Positions 43,871 to 56,138 of a stretch of DNA of 64,000 nt are shown one piece after another. Below the pieces are notes generated by a model. The model was given only the letters and a program-made list of their open reading frames with translations. It ran no database searches and had not been told where the DNA came from. Position 1 is the first letter of the stretch, and each line of letters begins with the position of its first letter. Source of the DNA: Cladochytrium replicatum (lineage: Eukaryota; Chytridiomycota; Chytridiomycetes; Cladochytriales; Cladochytriaceae); the NCBI GenBank assembly GCA_025526935.1, contig JAHLKD010000115.1, positions 1-64,000 of the forward strand, written 5' to 3'. Both the position numbers and the translations under genes were made by a program.

Positions 43871-46856
43871 TCACAGTGCAGCCCACTTTATCGGAGTTCT
43901 CAGGGTGAAAGAAAATGCTTTGGACTTATCATTGTCCATCCATATAACCAATGGCTCATTTCCCAGCTCATCGCGTTCAATCAACCCTTCTACTTCTTTC
44001 TCCACGTTCAACTCGGAATTTCTCACAGGAACTGTAACGGCCCCTCCACATGAAGCAGTCGAGACGACCTCAATCCCTTGAAGTGTGGCGACGTCTTTTG
44101 AGAGGACCAAGGTGGTGCTTAGTCCACAGGCTTCACGAAGTTCCCGCTCCAAGAATGAATCCAAGAGTTCGTCGAGCTTGAGCGAGGTGACTGGCCAGAT
44201 AACAATCGACTGCATCTTTTGGAGGACGTGCTCAGCCCATTGTTGGACAAGGGAAAAAGTCCCAGTCTGCGTGCCAATAGTGACTGTGGGCAGAGATGTT
44301 CGCAAGTTTGCTTGGTGGAACATGTACGGATCTGTTCGACAAATGAATACAAGATCAGGGAACACTCAAACACGAAAATGCGTACCATGAGTTAGAGAGA
44401 GGAACTTGTACATCGCACGGTTAGCTTCACGCTGCATGTTTTCTTCGTAGCTTGAGTTGCCTTTGTAATAAGCAAAATACATTTTGTCGTACAATGCTTG
44501 ATTCAACTCGGGAGTGGTACAACTGAAATAGACCTCGGCGGGGGATCGGGGTATGATGATTCCACCATCATAATTGCTAGTATCCATGGTGGTGTAGACA
44601 GGGAACCACAGTCCTCTGGGGCTTACCAGATTAGTTCTGGAATTGTCACCAACAGCAGCTAGGATGCCGTTTTCCTTCATTGCAGCCAGGGCATCACCGT
44701 TGAATAAACCCGTGATCTGTGGGGTTACCATGGTCCGGATAGAGAAGAAGCTCTGGCCTTCCAAACCGAGCAGCTTGGCACCTTGAATGTTGAACTTTAA
44801 CTCATTCTGTGCATCATACTTTGTGCATTGATCGAGCTCTTCGTGAGAGAAACTTCAAGTCAAACAGCAATGACAAATAATAGGGCATCAGAAGGGGGGA
44901 CATTGTGACCATATCTTTCACTTACGTGTGGGACACCCAGTGAAACTGCCTCAACCTGTCCACATTGTCAACAAAATGGTTAAACAATGGATCCTGTTTC
45001 AAAGCTTCTTTATCGAGCCCAATATCCACAGGAAGTGGGTCTGACCACTGTGACACTCCGTCCCCAAGCGGCTTCTTGTATGTAAAGTTTCGAGTTGTAC
45101 TGATACCGCCTTGGAAACTGATCGGAACGTCCACATCTAGCTTTGATATCATGACAGCACCATTCATATTGAAGGCAAACTCCAGGCGAACGTCCGAGCC
45201 GTTTGCTAAGCGGCTGTTGAGTGTATCTTGCCACGAAACGAGGTTCACCACGTCGTCCACAGTGAGGCGGTACACGTTCGCACCACTCCTGTCAGTGTAC
45301 AATCCGACGCCATACGTAGTCGAGTAGGGAGAATCGGCCGTTTCAGTCGGCAAAAACACTTATCATGTCGACCATTAAGCAAAAAAGAAAGTTTTCTAAA
45401 AAGATCTCCAAACTCACCGTCATCTATATGAATTCCAAGATGCAATCTCCGGACCCCTTGGTAGACCCCGCGCGTTCCCCAATTGAACCACATGTGGCAC
45501 AAAAGCAAACTTGTCTGCGACCAGCTTCCGAAAGCCATGTAGAATGCCATCTGCTGACGCCCGTCATCATGCTGGATGATCGCTGCCGCAACGGTATCTT
45601 GAGGAAAAAGCTCGTTGGTGCTGAAGTGAGCGATGGGGATTGCTTTGGTGGCGTTGACGATGGATGCGGGGTAGTGTGAGATGTTCACCATGGTCTGCAT
45701 CGGTACGCTTGCTTGGATCCCTGCGGCGGCGAGGGGAGCGTTTGCGAGGTTGAAGAAGAGTTTGTGTTCCATGTTGGGTGGGCAGCATCCGGCTTCGTTT
45801 GTATTGAGCTTTGCTAGGGGCTGGACTCCGTTGGTGTTGGGGAACACGTTCAAGGATATTTGGCGGACGCCATAGTCCGCTTCGTAGGCGTAAAGCTGCG
45901 ACCACTGAGCGGCACTGAGGGCACTGCGGTAGGTACCGTTGTAGTCATACGAGAGGGTTCCGTCGCCGAGCACGATCAAGCTGTATCGACCGCGGATCAG
46001 GAAGCCACCTGATTTCAACGTCACTTTTTCAAGGAGATTGAACGAGCCGGAAGTGGAAAAGTCCGACGGTATGATCTGTGTATCGAAGGGGAATCCATAC
46101 GCTTTGAATATGTGCTCTGGGGCCTGCTGTCCTCCATTTTCTGCAGGACAAAACACAAACATGAGTGAAGAAGTGATGGCCGGTGGATTCCAAACCTGTG
46201 CAAAGGATCAGGGCTTTAAGAGTCAGAAGGGTGCTGGAATTTGAAAACAATTTCTGAGAGTCGAAAGGTCCGGATGTGGGGGAACTGGTAGAATCAGCGG
46301 AGCTTGTGGTTGAAGTGGAATCGGTACTACTCGTACTACTCGAAGTATATGTGGCAGATGTGGAACTCAGACTTGTGTTAGATCCCGTTGATGTGGACTT
46401 CGAGGTGGACTCAGAAGTCAAAGTGCTGCTGGAAGTACTGGTGATAGTAGACGAATCAGTAACCAGAGGAGTCGTGCTTGTGATTGCCTTTGTTTGATAA
46501 GTGGTGGACGCCAACGACGTGATCGTGATGGTGCTTGCGGCGGTACTTGTAATGCTTGTAGTTGCGGTTGCGGAAGAAGTAGTGATCTTCGTGGCAGCTG
46601 TGATGGTATTGGTGAGGGTGGGAGTCGTCTTCACGTACACCGTCGTAGTGAATGTGGTGCTGCTGGCACTTATCGTGGAGGGGCTCAAGTACGAGTACGC
46701 CCATGATCTGAATGACTTGACCCCGTCTGTGATTTTGTCCCAATACTTTTCATACCCAGCCTTCAGGTACCCGCCGTCCCTCCCGTACGGCGTACACAGC
46801 ACCCCACTTTGGGATACAGCGCATAGAAGCAAAATAGGGAAGACAAACAACCTCAT
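43871..46856 (-). CDS. Secreted Agd3-like polysaccharide deacetylase (CE18-like)
   Basis: Five exons, complement: 46196-46856, 45418-46140, 44926-45358, 44386-44852 and 43871-44331. They give 914 residues with consistent phases. An N-terminal signal peptide (MRLFVFPILLLCAVSQSGVLC) is followed by a mucin-like Ser/Thr-rich linker (about 60-205). The deacetylase part carries GRYSLIVLGDGTLSYDYNGTYRSAL, HLGIHIDDVFLPT (Asp460/461), FHWVSHTFSHEEL (His605 and His609, an H-x3-H pair like the CE4 metal motif) and DPYMFHQANLR near 762-772. This matches Agd3, the Aspergillus enzyme that deacetylates galactosaminogalactan (CE18). The aspartates and histidines are kept, so activity is plausible. Its own substrate here is unknown, and an inactive related copy lies upstream at 47100-48050. 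Confidence 0.85.
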
Positions 46857-47107
46857 GCTAGCTCAACGTATGCCTCTCTTTGATGTGTGGACTGAATGTT
46901 GTATTTACTGCTTAATACATTCATCTTAATTCGAACATGTTTGAATTCTAAAATTAGACACAATCGAATCACAAAGTGTTGGAGTTGTATGAGATGGCAT
47001 TACTGAGGACCTTTGCGCAAACAGAACCAATTTTAACGTGATCTATTTATGGGTGGGATAAGAAAACGCCCGCTGATCTCGCAACCGACTGAATCACTAA
47101 TCATCCC

Positions 47108-48025
47108 ACTTCGTTGGCGTTTTCAGTGTGAAAGAGAATGCCGTTGAAGCGTCGTTCAGTGGGAGTGTGAGCGCACCCCTGCAAGAGCCCAAAGAAGCGA
47201 CTTCGATGCCTTAGAGGGTGGCGGCGTCTGTTGAGAGGACGAGAGTAGTTTTCTGGTCACACTGTTCGGGAGGGAGTCGTTTTTTGAGGCCGACCTGCCA
47301 GTTTGCTAGTTCCTTCACGTCGTCGGCGGGTGCTGATCTTTGACTGGGCCTGCACGCCGTTTGCGAAGGAGGGGAACTCGCTGAGCGTGACTTGGCGGAC
47401 ACCGAAAGCGGCTTCGTTCGAGTGCAGCTGTGACCACTGAGCGTCACTGAGAGCGCTGCGGTAGGTGCCGTTGTAGTTGTACGAAAGTGTTCCGTCGCCG
47501 AGGACGATCAAACTGTATCGGCCGCGGGTCACGGTGCCGCCGCCGGATTTGAGCGTCACCGTTTCGACGAGATTGAAGGGACCTGAGGTGGAAAAGTCCG
47601 GCAGGATGACTTGGGTGTCGAAAGGGAATCCATATACTTTGAAGATATAATCGCCGGCCTCTTGTCATTTCAGGTGTGTGTGTGTGTGTTTTTGTGCGTG
47701 TGTGTGTGTGTGCGTGTGTGTAAGCCTTTTCGATGTTTGGACTGTGTTAGATTACACAAAACATACTGGTGCAGAGAATCAACGCCCTGAGAGTCACAAG
47801 GGTGTTGTTGGGCGTAAGCAACTTTTGTGATTCGAAAGCAGCATTGTTTAGCGTGGTTGTGCTGGGCGTGGAAGGAGAGCTGGTGCTCCGGGTGAGATGA
47901 ACAAGATGACATTGTCCACCACATTGCTCGCAAAGTCGACCACCTTTGTGATCGTACCGCCTCTATACACGCCGTCGCCGAAAAGCGTGCACCAATGCGC
48001 CAGAAACAAGATCCACCTCCTCATT
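47108..48025 (-). pseudogene. Truncated copy of the Agd3-like deacetylase gene
   Basis: Minus-strand relic of the gene at 43871-46856. A new signal-like start (MRRWILFLAHWCTLFGDGVY, 48022) is followed by a short homologue of the end of exon 1, then GRYSLIVLGDGTLSYNYNGTYRSAL (about 47530-47450). It then jumps to the extreme C-terminus (LVLSTDAATL-stop-GIEVASLGS, about 47245-47190; TLKTPTKWDD near 47110). The whole catalytic core is deleted, frames are broken and a stop interrupts the tail. A TG microsatellite (about 47683-47720) sits inside an intron-like gap. Confidence 0.8.
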
Positions 48026-48309
48026 CTTCCTTTCTCGATCGAGTTGTTTCTTAATATGGATCCATTTTGAAGGGCACACCAGAGATTGGAAACCATGTGG
48101 CCATTTCTTAACCATTCCGAGGTCCCAAAAATAGTTTAGAGCTTTCCACAGTCCTCGGTTTTCTGTGCTTTTTTATATTTAGCATGCAAAAACTGAAATT
48201 ACGAAAGCCAAGGACCGGAGAAAAGCCCCGGAAAACAAATAACATTACAGATATCAATATAAAAGTGTTATAAGAATACACGATCGACGAGACCTCTACT
48301 TTCCATTAT

Positions 48310-51300
48310 TCACCTGCGACAACGAATCATCTTCTGTTGTTGCATCTGCTGCTGCTGCTTCTGCTGAATCCCCATGTAACAAAGCAACAGCTCCTCCACG
48401 ACCTCCTCGAACCCCCTTTCCATCGCCTCGCTCACAAGCGAATCGCAGCATCCCCCGACCTCCACAAACGCCTCGCAGCCGACCTCCATCTCCTTTGCCA
48501 TGAACTTTCTCACGATCGCCGCGCTCCCCGTGCCGACGGCGACCCTGAGCACTCTATCTCCGTTCGCGTGTATCATTTCGTGGGCTTTGGAGTGCGCCAG
48601 CAGGATCGCAATGGCGTCGGTGCGGTGGTAGAGCGTCGCGTACTGGAGGGCGTCCGAGTTCCGCAGTGTGGGGTCGGCGTTGTGGGCGAGGAGGTGGGTT
48701 AAGGGCTCGGTGTGGCCGAGTTCGGAGGCGAGGATTAGGGCTTCGGCGTTAAGGGCGTTGGGGTCGCATCGGGGGTCTGAGAGCAGGATGTGGACTATGG
48801 AGGGGTGGTTGAGGCGGGTGGACGTTGTGAGGTGGTGGGAGATTGTGGAGGGGTGGATGGGGCGGGTGAGCGGTGGGGGCGGGGTAGAGAGGAGGAGTTG
48901 GACGGCGGGGGCGTTGCCGGCTTCGACGGCTTTGGAGAGGGCGAGGTCGAGGGGGACGGAGTGGGAGACGAGGAGAGTGAGGAGGTGTGGGGTGGGGAGG
49001 GAGGCCGCGAGGGTGGTTGCTCGGTCGGGTTTCCATGGGAAGGAGGCGACGGAGGACCGGCGCTGGCGGAGGGAGAGGATTTTGGGGTCACAGGTTGGAG
49101 GTGGTGGGGGTGCGCCGTGCGGGTGGTACCAGTTTGTGGAGAGGAGGGCGTGGACGACGGGGAGGTGGGAGCCCGCGATGGCGGACTCGAGGGCGGTGGT
49201 GAGTGCGGAGGGTGAGAAACTGCCGTGGGGTTTGTGGGGCTGGGTGGTGGGTTCTGGCCACCAGGACGACGATGACGAGGCGAACGTGGTGTCGTTTTGG
49301 GTAGAGTGGGAAAGTAGGAGATTGACGACTCCCAGGTGGCCGTTCTTGGAAGCGGCGAGGAGGGCGTAGTCGTCGTGCGAATGGATGTCGACAGCCGGAG
49401 TGGCGGCCAGAAGGGTTCTGACGATCTCGACGTGGCCGTTCTCGCATGCTTCGCGGATGGCGTGGTCGAGCTTGGCGGTCGGGTCGACGCCGTGACGGAG
49501 GAGGAGTTTGAGGATGTCGAGGTTGTTCTCCGAGGCTGCAAAGCTTAGCGCGGCGTCGCACTCGGCACTCGGGTCGGCGCCAGAGTCCAGCAAGATCGAG
49601 AGGGCTTCGAGATGCCCGTTGCGCGCTGCGAGGGGTACGCCGGCGGAAGTTCCGACGGGTGCTCGCGGGTCCGCGCCGAGACGGAGGAGGCACCTGAGCA
49701 TTGCGACATCGCCAAGCTCCGCGCATTTGGGCACGCACTCGTTCTGGATCGTGGAGACCTGGGCGCCAAAGGCAGTGACGAGGTACTCGACCATTGCAAT
49801 GTCGGAGGAGCGCGCGGAGAGCAGGAGGTGGTGGTTGGTGTCATGACGGTGGGGTCGCAGGCCGCGAGACGCAAAGTAGTGCAGGACAGAGAGGGCGTGT
49901 CCGTCGATTGCGGCACGCATCCATTCCTCGAGTCGCGAGGTGTTCGGGGTGGTCAGGGTCCAGGTGCACCTGTGTGCACTGGTGCTGCCTCGGGAGTGAT
50001 CGACTGGGCACGTGCGGAGCTGGATCTCTTCAAAGATCATGGATACGATGGCGACATTTCCGGATTTCGAGGCGCACGCGAGGGCCTTGGAGAGCGTCGA
50101 GAGGGACTCGGGGTGCTGCAGGAGGATGCGCACGATGTCGCCGTGGTCATTCGTTGCTGCTCCAACGACGGCGTCGGGGAACTGCTCGTGCTCCCAAGGA
50201 TCCGAAAAGACCAGGAGGGGGTATGCGACGGTGGGCGAGCGCTGCGGAGGAGTGGTGGAGGCGGGTTGGGCGGGAATCGTGATGGGCGGAGGCTGTAGCA
50301 TTACAGGCACAGGAAGGGTGGCCTGCAGAGGCCGCCGTGTATGGACATAGTTGTTGGGGGGTGTGGACGCCAGGAGAGCGGAAACCCAGGGCCGACGGTT
50401 TGAGAGGGTGGGTTCCCCAGACCCATTATTCTGACTGGCAAAGAATTGCCACGGTGTCTGTCTCCCTTGATCTGCATTCGCCTGAGGTCGCGACAAACCA
50501 AGCATGGCGTCAGTAACAGATCCAGGGACGGCTGTGGTGCTTCGATCGCCGAGTCTCCTGCGGTTCAGCAGCAGACCCAAGGGAGCAAACGTCCCCTCAT
50601 TTCCACGACAACGACTGCTGCTCCCGGCGCCTTGACGAGCCGACAAATCCCCTACATCGCTCATCCATTCCTCTCCAGTGGTGTCTTCGTCTTCCGTCGT
50701 GGCCCCTCTGCCATACTCAACCGGTGCCGACATAATAGTGTCAAAGATCTCACGCATGGTTTCGTCCATCCCGTCCTTTCCATCTCTCCCACGTATCCTG
50801 CGAGCTACGATTGCACGTCTGGAATCACGCGCTGAGAGATGTGTGTCGGGTCTAGGACGGCGTTCAGACCGTGGAGAGACAGGCCGATTCGCCGAGGCGC
50901 AGGCGGAGTCGAGGACGGATGGGATGTCAAATATGGATCGCGGAGGCGAAGACAGAGGGTTCCATAGTGAGGATGATGACGGGGCGGTCGCAGGCTCCGA
51001 TCGTGCTGGCGCTGCTGCACGGGACGACGATGATGACGAGGACCCTGTTGGCACAGCAGGTTGAGATGAAGACGAAACTGCGGATGGTGCAGAGTCGGCA
51101 TAAAAGTCCGAAAGAATCAGCGGAGAGACACAGTCTTTATCCTGAAACAGCGCTTCAGAGTTTCCCCATTGTAGGCGGTCACGAAAGCCGTCCTGTGACA
51201 TGAGTGAGTCGGGATGCTTAATCCACTGCGGATTGGTGCCGTTAGTTACGTCGTCCATACTTTGGAGTGCGTTGGGAAGCTTTCCTCTACCGCGATCGTC

Positions 51301-52787
51301 TTCATACACGGTGTCATCAAATAGTGTGTCGAAACACTGGTCCCGACTCTGAGAATACGGTCCGCCGTCGTCGTCCACCATGTGATCCCTGTGCACTACT
51401 ATATCTCTAGTATCGCTATAGATAGGGTGATCAACCGAGAGATCCACGACTTCTCCAGCATCCGCATCTCCAGCAACCGTAGCGGTAGGCAACAGTTGTC
51501 TAGTCTCCCTGTGCACTACTCTATCTCTAGTATCGCTGTGCATAGGGTGATCAACCGAGAGATCCACTACTTCTCTAGCATCCACATTTCCAGCAACCGC
51601 ATCCACCAGTTGTCCCGCTTCGCAGTGGGCCATTTCTCCATCTTCACTGCTCATCCAAGGGACCTCCTCCTTAGGGTCAAGGATATACTTTACGACGTCG
51701 GTGGCACCTTTTGAAGCTGCGATGCGGAGGGGCAGGTTATTGCTGTAGTTGAGATCTGCGCGGTACTCCCTGTGCAAGACCGTAACGATCTGGAGATGCA
51801 GAGCACCCGCGCAGAGAATTTTATCTTTGCACGACGAGACAAAGGGCGTTCCATCAGCGCCTCTGAGCAAGAATCTGAGAGAATCGATGTGGTTGTTTTT
51901 TGCAGCAGCGACAGAGCATCTGTAGCGCAAGGAGGAGTGGGGAGCGAGGACAGGGAGAGCGCGACGGGAGAGGAAGGATTGGATGTAAGGAGAGGAAAAG
52001 TAGCGGATGATGGAGAGGTGGCCTCTTGAAGCAGCGGCGACGAGGGCGGATTCAGCAGCGTCAGCGGCAAGGGAGGAAGTGGAAGGGTTGTGGAGGAGGA
52101 GGTCGTAGGAGCGGACGAGGGCGTGCTTTGCAGCCCAGGAGGCGGTGAGGCGGGGGTTTGGGATTCTGTTTGCCCGGAGGAGGAGGCAGATGAGCAAGGC
52201 GACGTATTCGTCGCGGGAAGTCGAGTGTTTTCTGATTGAGGAGTCGTCGGAGGGGAGGAAAGGGCGGAGACGAGGGATTAGGGAGTCGAGGGCGGAAGGG
52301 GAGTAGGAATCGAGAACGACGGGATGGAGTAGTGAGGGAAGGGAAAAGGGGCCGGGGAGGAGATGGAGACTAACGGCTTCGAAAGGGCAGGAAGCAGGGT
52401 CGCAAGGAAGTGGGATGAGCTGGGAGAATGGGGACGAGAAGATAGGGTCCGAGACAGCGAGGGACAGAAAGTCAACTGACGACTGGGAAGAGGAGGAGAG
52501 CGATCTGAACTGGATTGGGAGCAAGAGAGAGGGTTAGATAGAGCAGCAGTCGCATAAACGGAAATACTTGCATGGTTGGAGATGAAGTCAGCAAACAGGG
52601 CGGGGTCCTTCCACAGGAAGCGGAGGGCGCGACAGGCAGCGGAGAGGGCGTGGTACAGGGACAGGTCGTGGATGTGGTGCAGGATGAGCACGCAGATCTC
52701 TGTCGGCAGAGAGTCGAGCGAGGCAGCACAACCGGTAGCACCGGTAGTCTGGGAGAGCATGTTCGATTTCAAGAATGGCAATGACAC
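48310..52787 (-). CDS. F-box-like ankyrin-repeat protein (giant)
   Basis: About 1,461 residues. Exon 1 (52787-52568) encodes an F-box-like motif LDSLPTEICVLILHHIHDLSLYHALSAACRALR. Exon 2 (about 52475-48310) has no usable ATG near its start, so splicing is required. GTATTT at 52567 with an acceptor before 52475 gives the right phase, but the exact junction is uncertain. Exon 2 holds a few ankyrin units near its N-terminus (AAASRGHLSIIRYFSS; AASKGATDVVKYILD), a disordered Ser/Asp-rich middle (about 400-800) and about a dozen C-terminal ankyrin units (for example AARNGHLEALSILLDSGADPSAECDAAL). F-box plus ankyrin suggests a substrate receptor of an SCF ubiquitin ligase. The middle contains a near-identical duplicated segment (VDLSVDHPMHSDTRD and VDLSVDHPIYSDTRD). 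Confidence 0.82.
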
Positions 52788-53132
52788 GGTGACGGTGACA
52801 AGACTATTGATTATTGTTTTATGGGAATATTATTACTCGATACAATAATGGTCTACTATTACCAGTAGATCGTGCATTGATCGGCTACGAGTCTCAGCAT
52901 CGACCACTCAACCACAACGCAGCGGAGTATTAACATACCCTACTCCGACTACGCCAATCCACCAATATATCTGACAGACATTCGATGCTGCTGGTGCAAC
53001 TCCAATCCGCTTGAAACCATTATTCACGACCCAACAAATCCACGCTCACCTATTATTGTCGCTGATCAAATTAACAAAATACTTTTGTTAATTGCAAATT
53101 TCCACGCCCAGTTCGTCAGTTTGTCGGTCGTG
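52788..53132. promoter_or_regulatory. Divergent intergenic region between ankyrin and GH15 genes
   Basis: A 345-bp gap between the start codons of two divergently transcribed genes must hold both promoters. AT-rich stretches occur near 52800-52860 and 53070-53095. No specific factor site can be named. Confidence 0.4.
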
Positions 53133-55102
53133 ATGATTCGCTCCCTCCTCAAGAGACGGTCGTGGTCCCTGCTGGCTGCTGCAGTCTCGGTCTGGCTGCT
53201 GGCTGTGGTATTCATCGCTACCGGTGTGCCAATCGCTTCGTTATCCTTGAAACCACTGTATCAAGATCGCTCACCGCTCCCTACCTACTCTCATCCTAAG
53301 GTCGTGCACGACCCCCTGTCGCTGCAGCAATGGTTCGACTTGCAACTCCCCCGATCCGCATCCCAGGTCCTGCAAAACATCCGTGCAGAAGACTCGGCTA
53401 AAGGCTGTGTCATCGCTTCTCCTTCAAGGTATGAAACATGGACAACCTTTGCAACAAAACATCATTGTGTTTTTATTTGTAACAGGAAGGACCCCGATTA
53501 CTTCTACCACTGGGTCAGAGACGCTGCCCTCGTCATGCTCGTGCCCGTCCGATACTATATCGATCGCGTTGTGCTTGCGAATGAAAAATACAGCAACGAC
53601 GACCAGGACGACGTGTTCGCTCGCTTGTCCACTCTGGAGCTGGAATCCATCATCTGGGACCACCTCCGCTTCTCCAGAAAATTACAGCTCACTCCCAACA
53701 GAAGCAACGGCCTCGGCGAGCCCAAATTCAATGTCGTAAGTCAAAAAACCATAAAGATGCATTGACAAGTCACCCAAAACATTTCTAATAGGACGGATCC
53801 GCCTACGAGGGACACTGGGGTCGGCCCCAGAACGACGGCCCCGCCCTCCGCGCCATCACCGCGACCCTCTTCACATACGCATACCTCCGTCTCCACAACC
53901 ACTCCGCCTCGGCCCTCGATCGCGTCAGATCAGAGCTGTACAACCCCTCGCTCCCCGCCACGACGCTGATCAAGTCTGATCTCGAGTACGTTGCGCACCA
54001 CTGGAACGACGACAACGAGAAAGCGTCGTACGATCTGTGGGAAGAGACCCCCGCGCAGATGCATTTCTACAACCTTGTCGTGCAGGCCTGTGCGCTGCGT
54101 GTCGGCGCTGCCGTTGCGGAGATGCTTGCCGACCCCGGTGCAGCGGCTTACTACAGGGCCGTTGCAAAGGAGATCAAGGGAGCGGTGGTCGCGAAACCTG
54201 GGTTCTGGGACGAGAGTCGAGGATACTTTGTCGCCAGCGTGGGCGTCAAAGAGCGAGGGCAGACAAGGAAGGTGTCGGGGATGGACGTTGCGGTGTTGCT
54301 TGCGATGGTTCAGATCACCGGCGCTCTCGAGGGCCTGCGGAGGGTGGCGTTGGGTGCTGAGGCGGATGCGCTGGGCGGCGGCGGCGGCGCGCAGGACCCG
54401 GTGCGTGCGTTTGAAGAGTGGACGGGGGTAGATCCGTGCGGCGAGAGGGGCGCGTCGACGGTGTACTTGATTTCGAGGCGGATGAGGGAGCTGTACCCCG
54501 TCAACTCGATCGAGAAGCTCCCCGCGCTGCCGGGAAGGATCGTGGAGCACTCGAAAGGGGCCAGGAAGAGCAGCGAGCGGCGGCTCGGGCCAGGGATCGG
54601 GCGGTACCCCGAAGACGAGTATGATGGCGTGCGTTCGGGTTTCGGGAACGCGTGGGTGCTTGCGACGGCTGGGGTCGCGGAGCATCTTTACATGTGCGCC
54701 GTGCGGTGGGAGGCCGACGGACGCGCGCCGGAGGGGATCAACAAGCTTGCGAAATTCATCTTCGGGGAGCGGGAGTTCAACATCGAGCCGGACGTGATAC
54801 CGGGCATGGACGAGCCGGAGAAGAGCGACGATGCGGAGGACAAAGGGCGGCCCAAGGTTCTGAGCGGCGGGTTTGGATGGCGGAACGCGTGGAAGAGGGA
54901 GATGGTCGTGAGGATCGGGGATACGTTCATGAGGAGGGTGCAGTTCCATGCGCCCGAGGACGGGGGCTTGAGCGAGCAGATAGATCGGATGACGGGGTTC
55001 ATGAGAGGCGCGAGGGAATTGACGTGGAGTCATGTCAGCGTTATCACGGCGGTGTGGAGGCGGGAAAGTGCGGTGGGGAGGACCGACGAGTGGGACGAGT
55101 AG
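53133..55102 (+). CDS. GH15 glucoamylase-family enzyme, membrane-anchored or secreted
   Basis: Exons 53133-53428, 53486-53735 and 53792-55102 (intron 1 is 57 nt and in frame) give 618 residues. Glucoamylases release glucose from starch- or glycogen-type chains. After a basic N-terminus comes one hydrophobic segment (LLAAAVSVWLLAVVFIATG, about residues 10-30), a signal anchor or signal peptide. Catalytic-domain markers are [45 protein letters not shown] across the second splice site, DLWEE (263-267; Glu266 aligns with the general acid), YDGVRSGFGNAWVLATAG and LSEQIDRMTG (Glu577, expected base). Both glutamates are kept, so it is likely active. A related but catalytically altered gene lies at 58054-59967. 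Confidence 0.9.
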
Positions 55103-55343
55103 AAATTAAAGAAAGGACGACTTCAATAACCATGTTTGTAATACTGTACATTTTCACAAAACACAGTTCCATTCCCACGATCGAGATTTATTCAGTCACT
55201 GCTGATAATTCGCCACGCATCCCTTCGCCTTTATTGGGTTGCTGCTGTTCCCGCGCCTCACCCCAGAGTTTTAAAAGTGCGGGTCGCCCATTCAGGACGG
55301 ATGTTCCCTCTTCAGTCCTATTATTATTTAAAAATTCTTATTA

Positions 55344-56138
55344 ATGTGTTATGAAAACGTCAACTCGCCGAAGGTGGTAGGTGTCCTTTGTGTGTGTTTT
55401 CTTCTGTTTCGAACATCTGTTCTCACCTTCATTGTACAGATTGGACCTTTCGCCGTCACTTTCATCGACGGGGAGTTGCAATTTCAATTTGACAATATAA
55501 ATGAAGTGGCACCAGATTTTGAACCCGCGAGGCCGGAAACCGAAGAAAATGATGAAAACTGGGAGGCGGATTCTACCGGGCCGGCGACCGACGAAGAATA
55601 TGAAAACGGGGCGGCGGATTCTCCCAGGCTGGCAGCCGAAGAAGAAGATGAAAACGGTGAGGCGGACTCTCCCGGGCCGGCAACCGACGAAGAAGGTGAA
55701 AACGGGGCGGCGGATTCTCCCAGGCCGGCAACCGAAGAAGAAGATGAAAACGGGGAGGCGGACTCTCCCGGGCCGGCAACCGAAGAAGAAGATGAAAACG
55801 GGGAGGCGGACTCTCCCGGGCCGGCAACCGACGAAGATGATGATTCTCCGGTTGATACACCGCCCATGTTTGATATCTTGGCTGGCCTGGTCCCACTCAC
55901 CACCCAACCCAGTCGCGCATCCCCGCCCGATCCGAATGAGTTTGATTTGTACAAGAACGGAGCGGACATGATTCAGTTTCTTGATCACAATGAAGGAATT
56001 ACCACCTCAACTTCCGCTCTATTTGATATCAACCTGAACGGATTGCGCGCATTGCTCGTCACTGACCGATCGAACGTTGAAGGAAACCTCAATGAGGGGA
56101 ATGAACGAGAGTACCAAAATACTACAACTACAGCCTGA
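55344..56138 (+). CDS. Acidic protein with 16-residue tandem repeats
   Basis: No family recognised. The frame from ATG 55344 encodes 264 residues. Six to seven 16-residue repeats of the type PATEEEDENGEADSPG occupy about 55530-55845 and are strongly acidic. Non-repetitive flanks are FAVTFIDGELQFQFDNINEV upstream and FDLYKNGADMIQFLDHN downstream. The start may be a hydrophobic signal/anchor (VVGVLCVCFLLFRTSVLTFIV), but the same bases also form a perfect-looking 63-nt in-frame intron (GTAGGT at 55377, TACAG at 55439). Both readings leave the frame open. Repeat units are nearly identical at DNA level, so copy number probably varies between strains. Confidence 0.6.
   Translation: MCYENVNSPKVVGVLCVCFLLFRTSVLTFIVQIGPFAVTFIDGELQFQFDNINEVAPDFEPARPETEENDENWEADSTGPATDEEYENGAADSPRLAAEEEDENGEADSPGPATDEEGENGAADSPRPATEEEDENGEADSPGPATEEEDENGEADSPGPATDEDDDSPVDTPPMFDILAGLVPLTTQPSRASPPDPNEFDLYKNGADMIQFLDHNEGITTSTSALFDINLNGLRALLVTDRSNVEGNLNEGNEREYQNTTTTA

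Noticed and set aside
48668-49369. Long plus-strand ORFs (233, 141 and 228 codons) between 48668 and 50298
   Set aside because: They are antisense shadows of the GC-rich ankyrin coding exon and show Gly/Arg/Val-rich nonsense composition.
54059-54624. Alternative and antisense ORFs across the GH15 gene, including a 367-codon minus-strand frame (53930-55033)
   Set aside because: The high third-position GC of this gene keeps other frames open. Only the plus-strand frame carries GH15 motifs.
55484-55969. Antisense ORF with SVAGPGESASPFSSSS repeats
   Set aside because: A mirror of the acidic 48-bp repeat. A repeat length divisible by three keeps all frames open.
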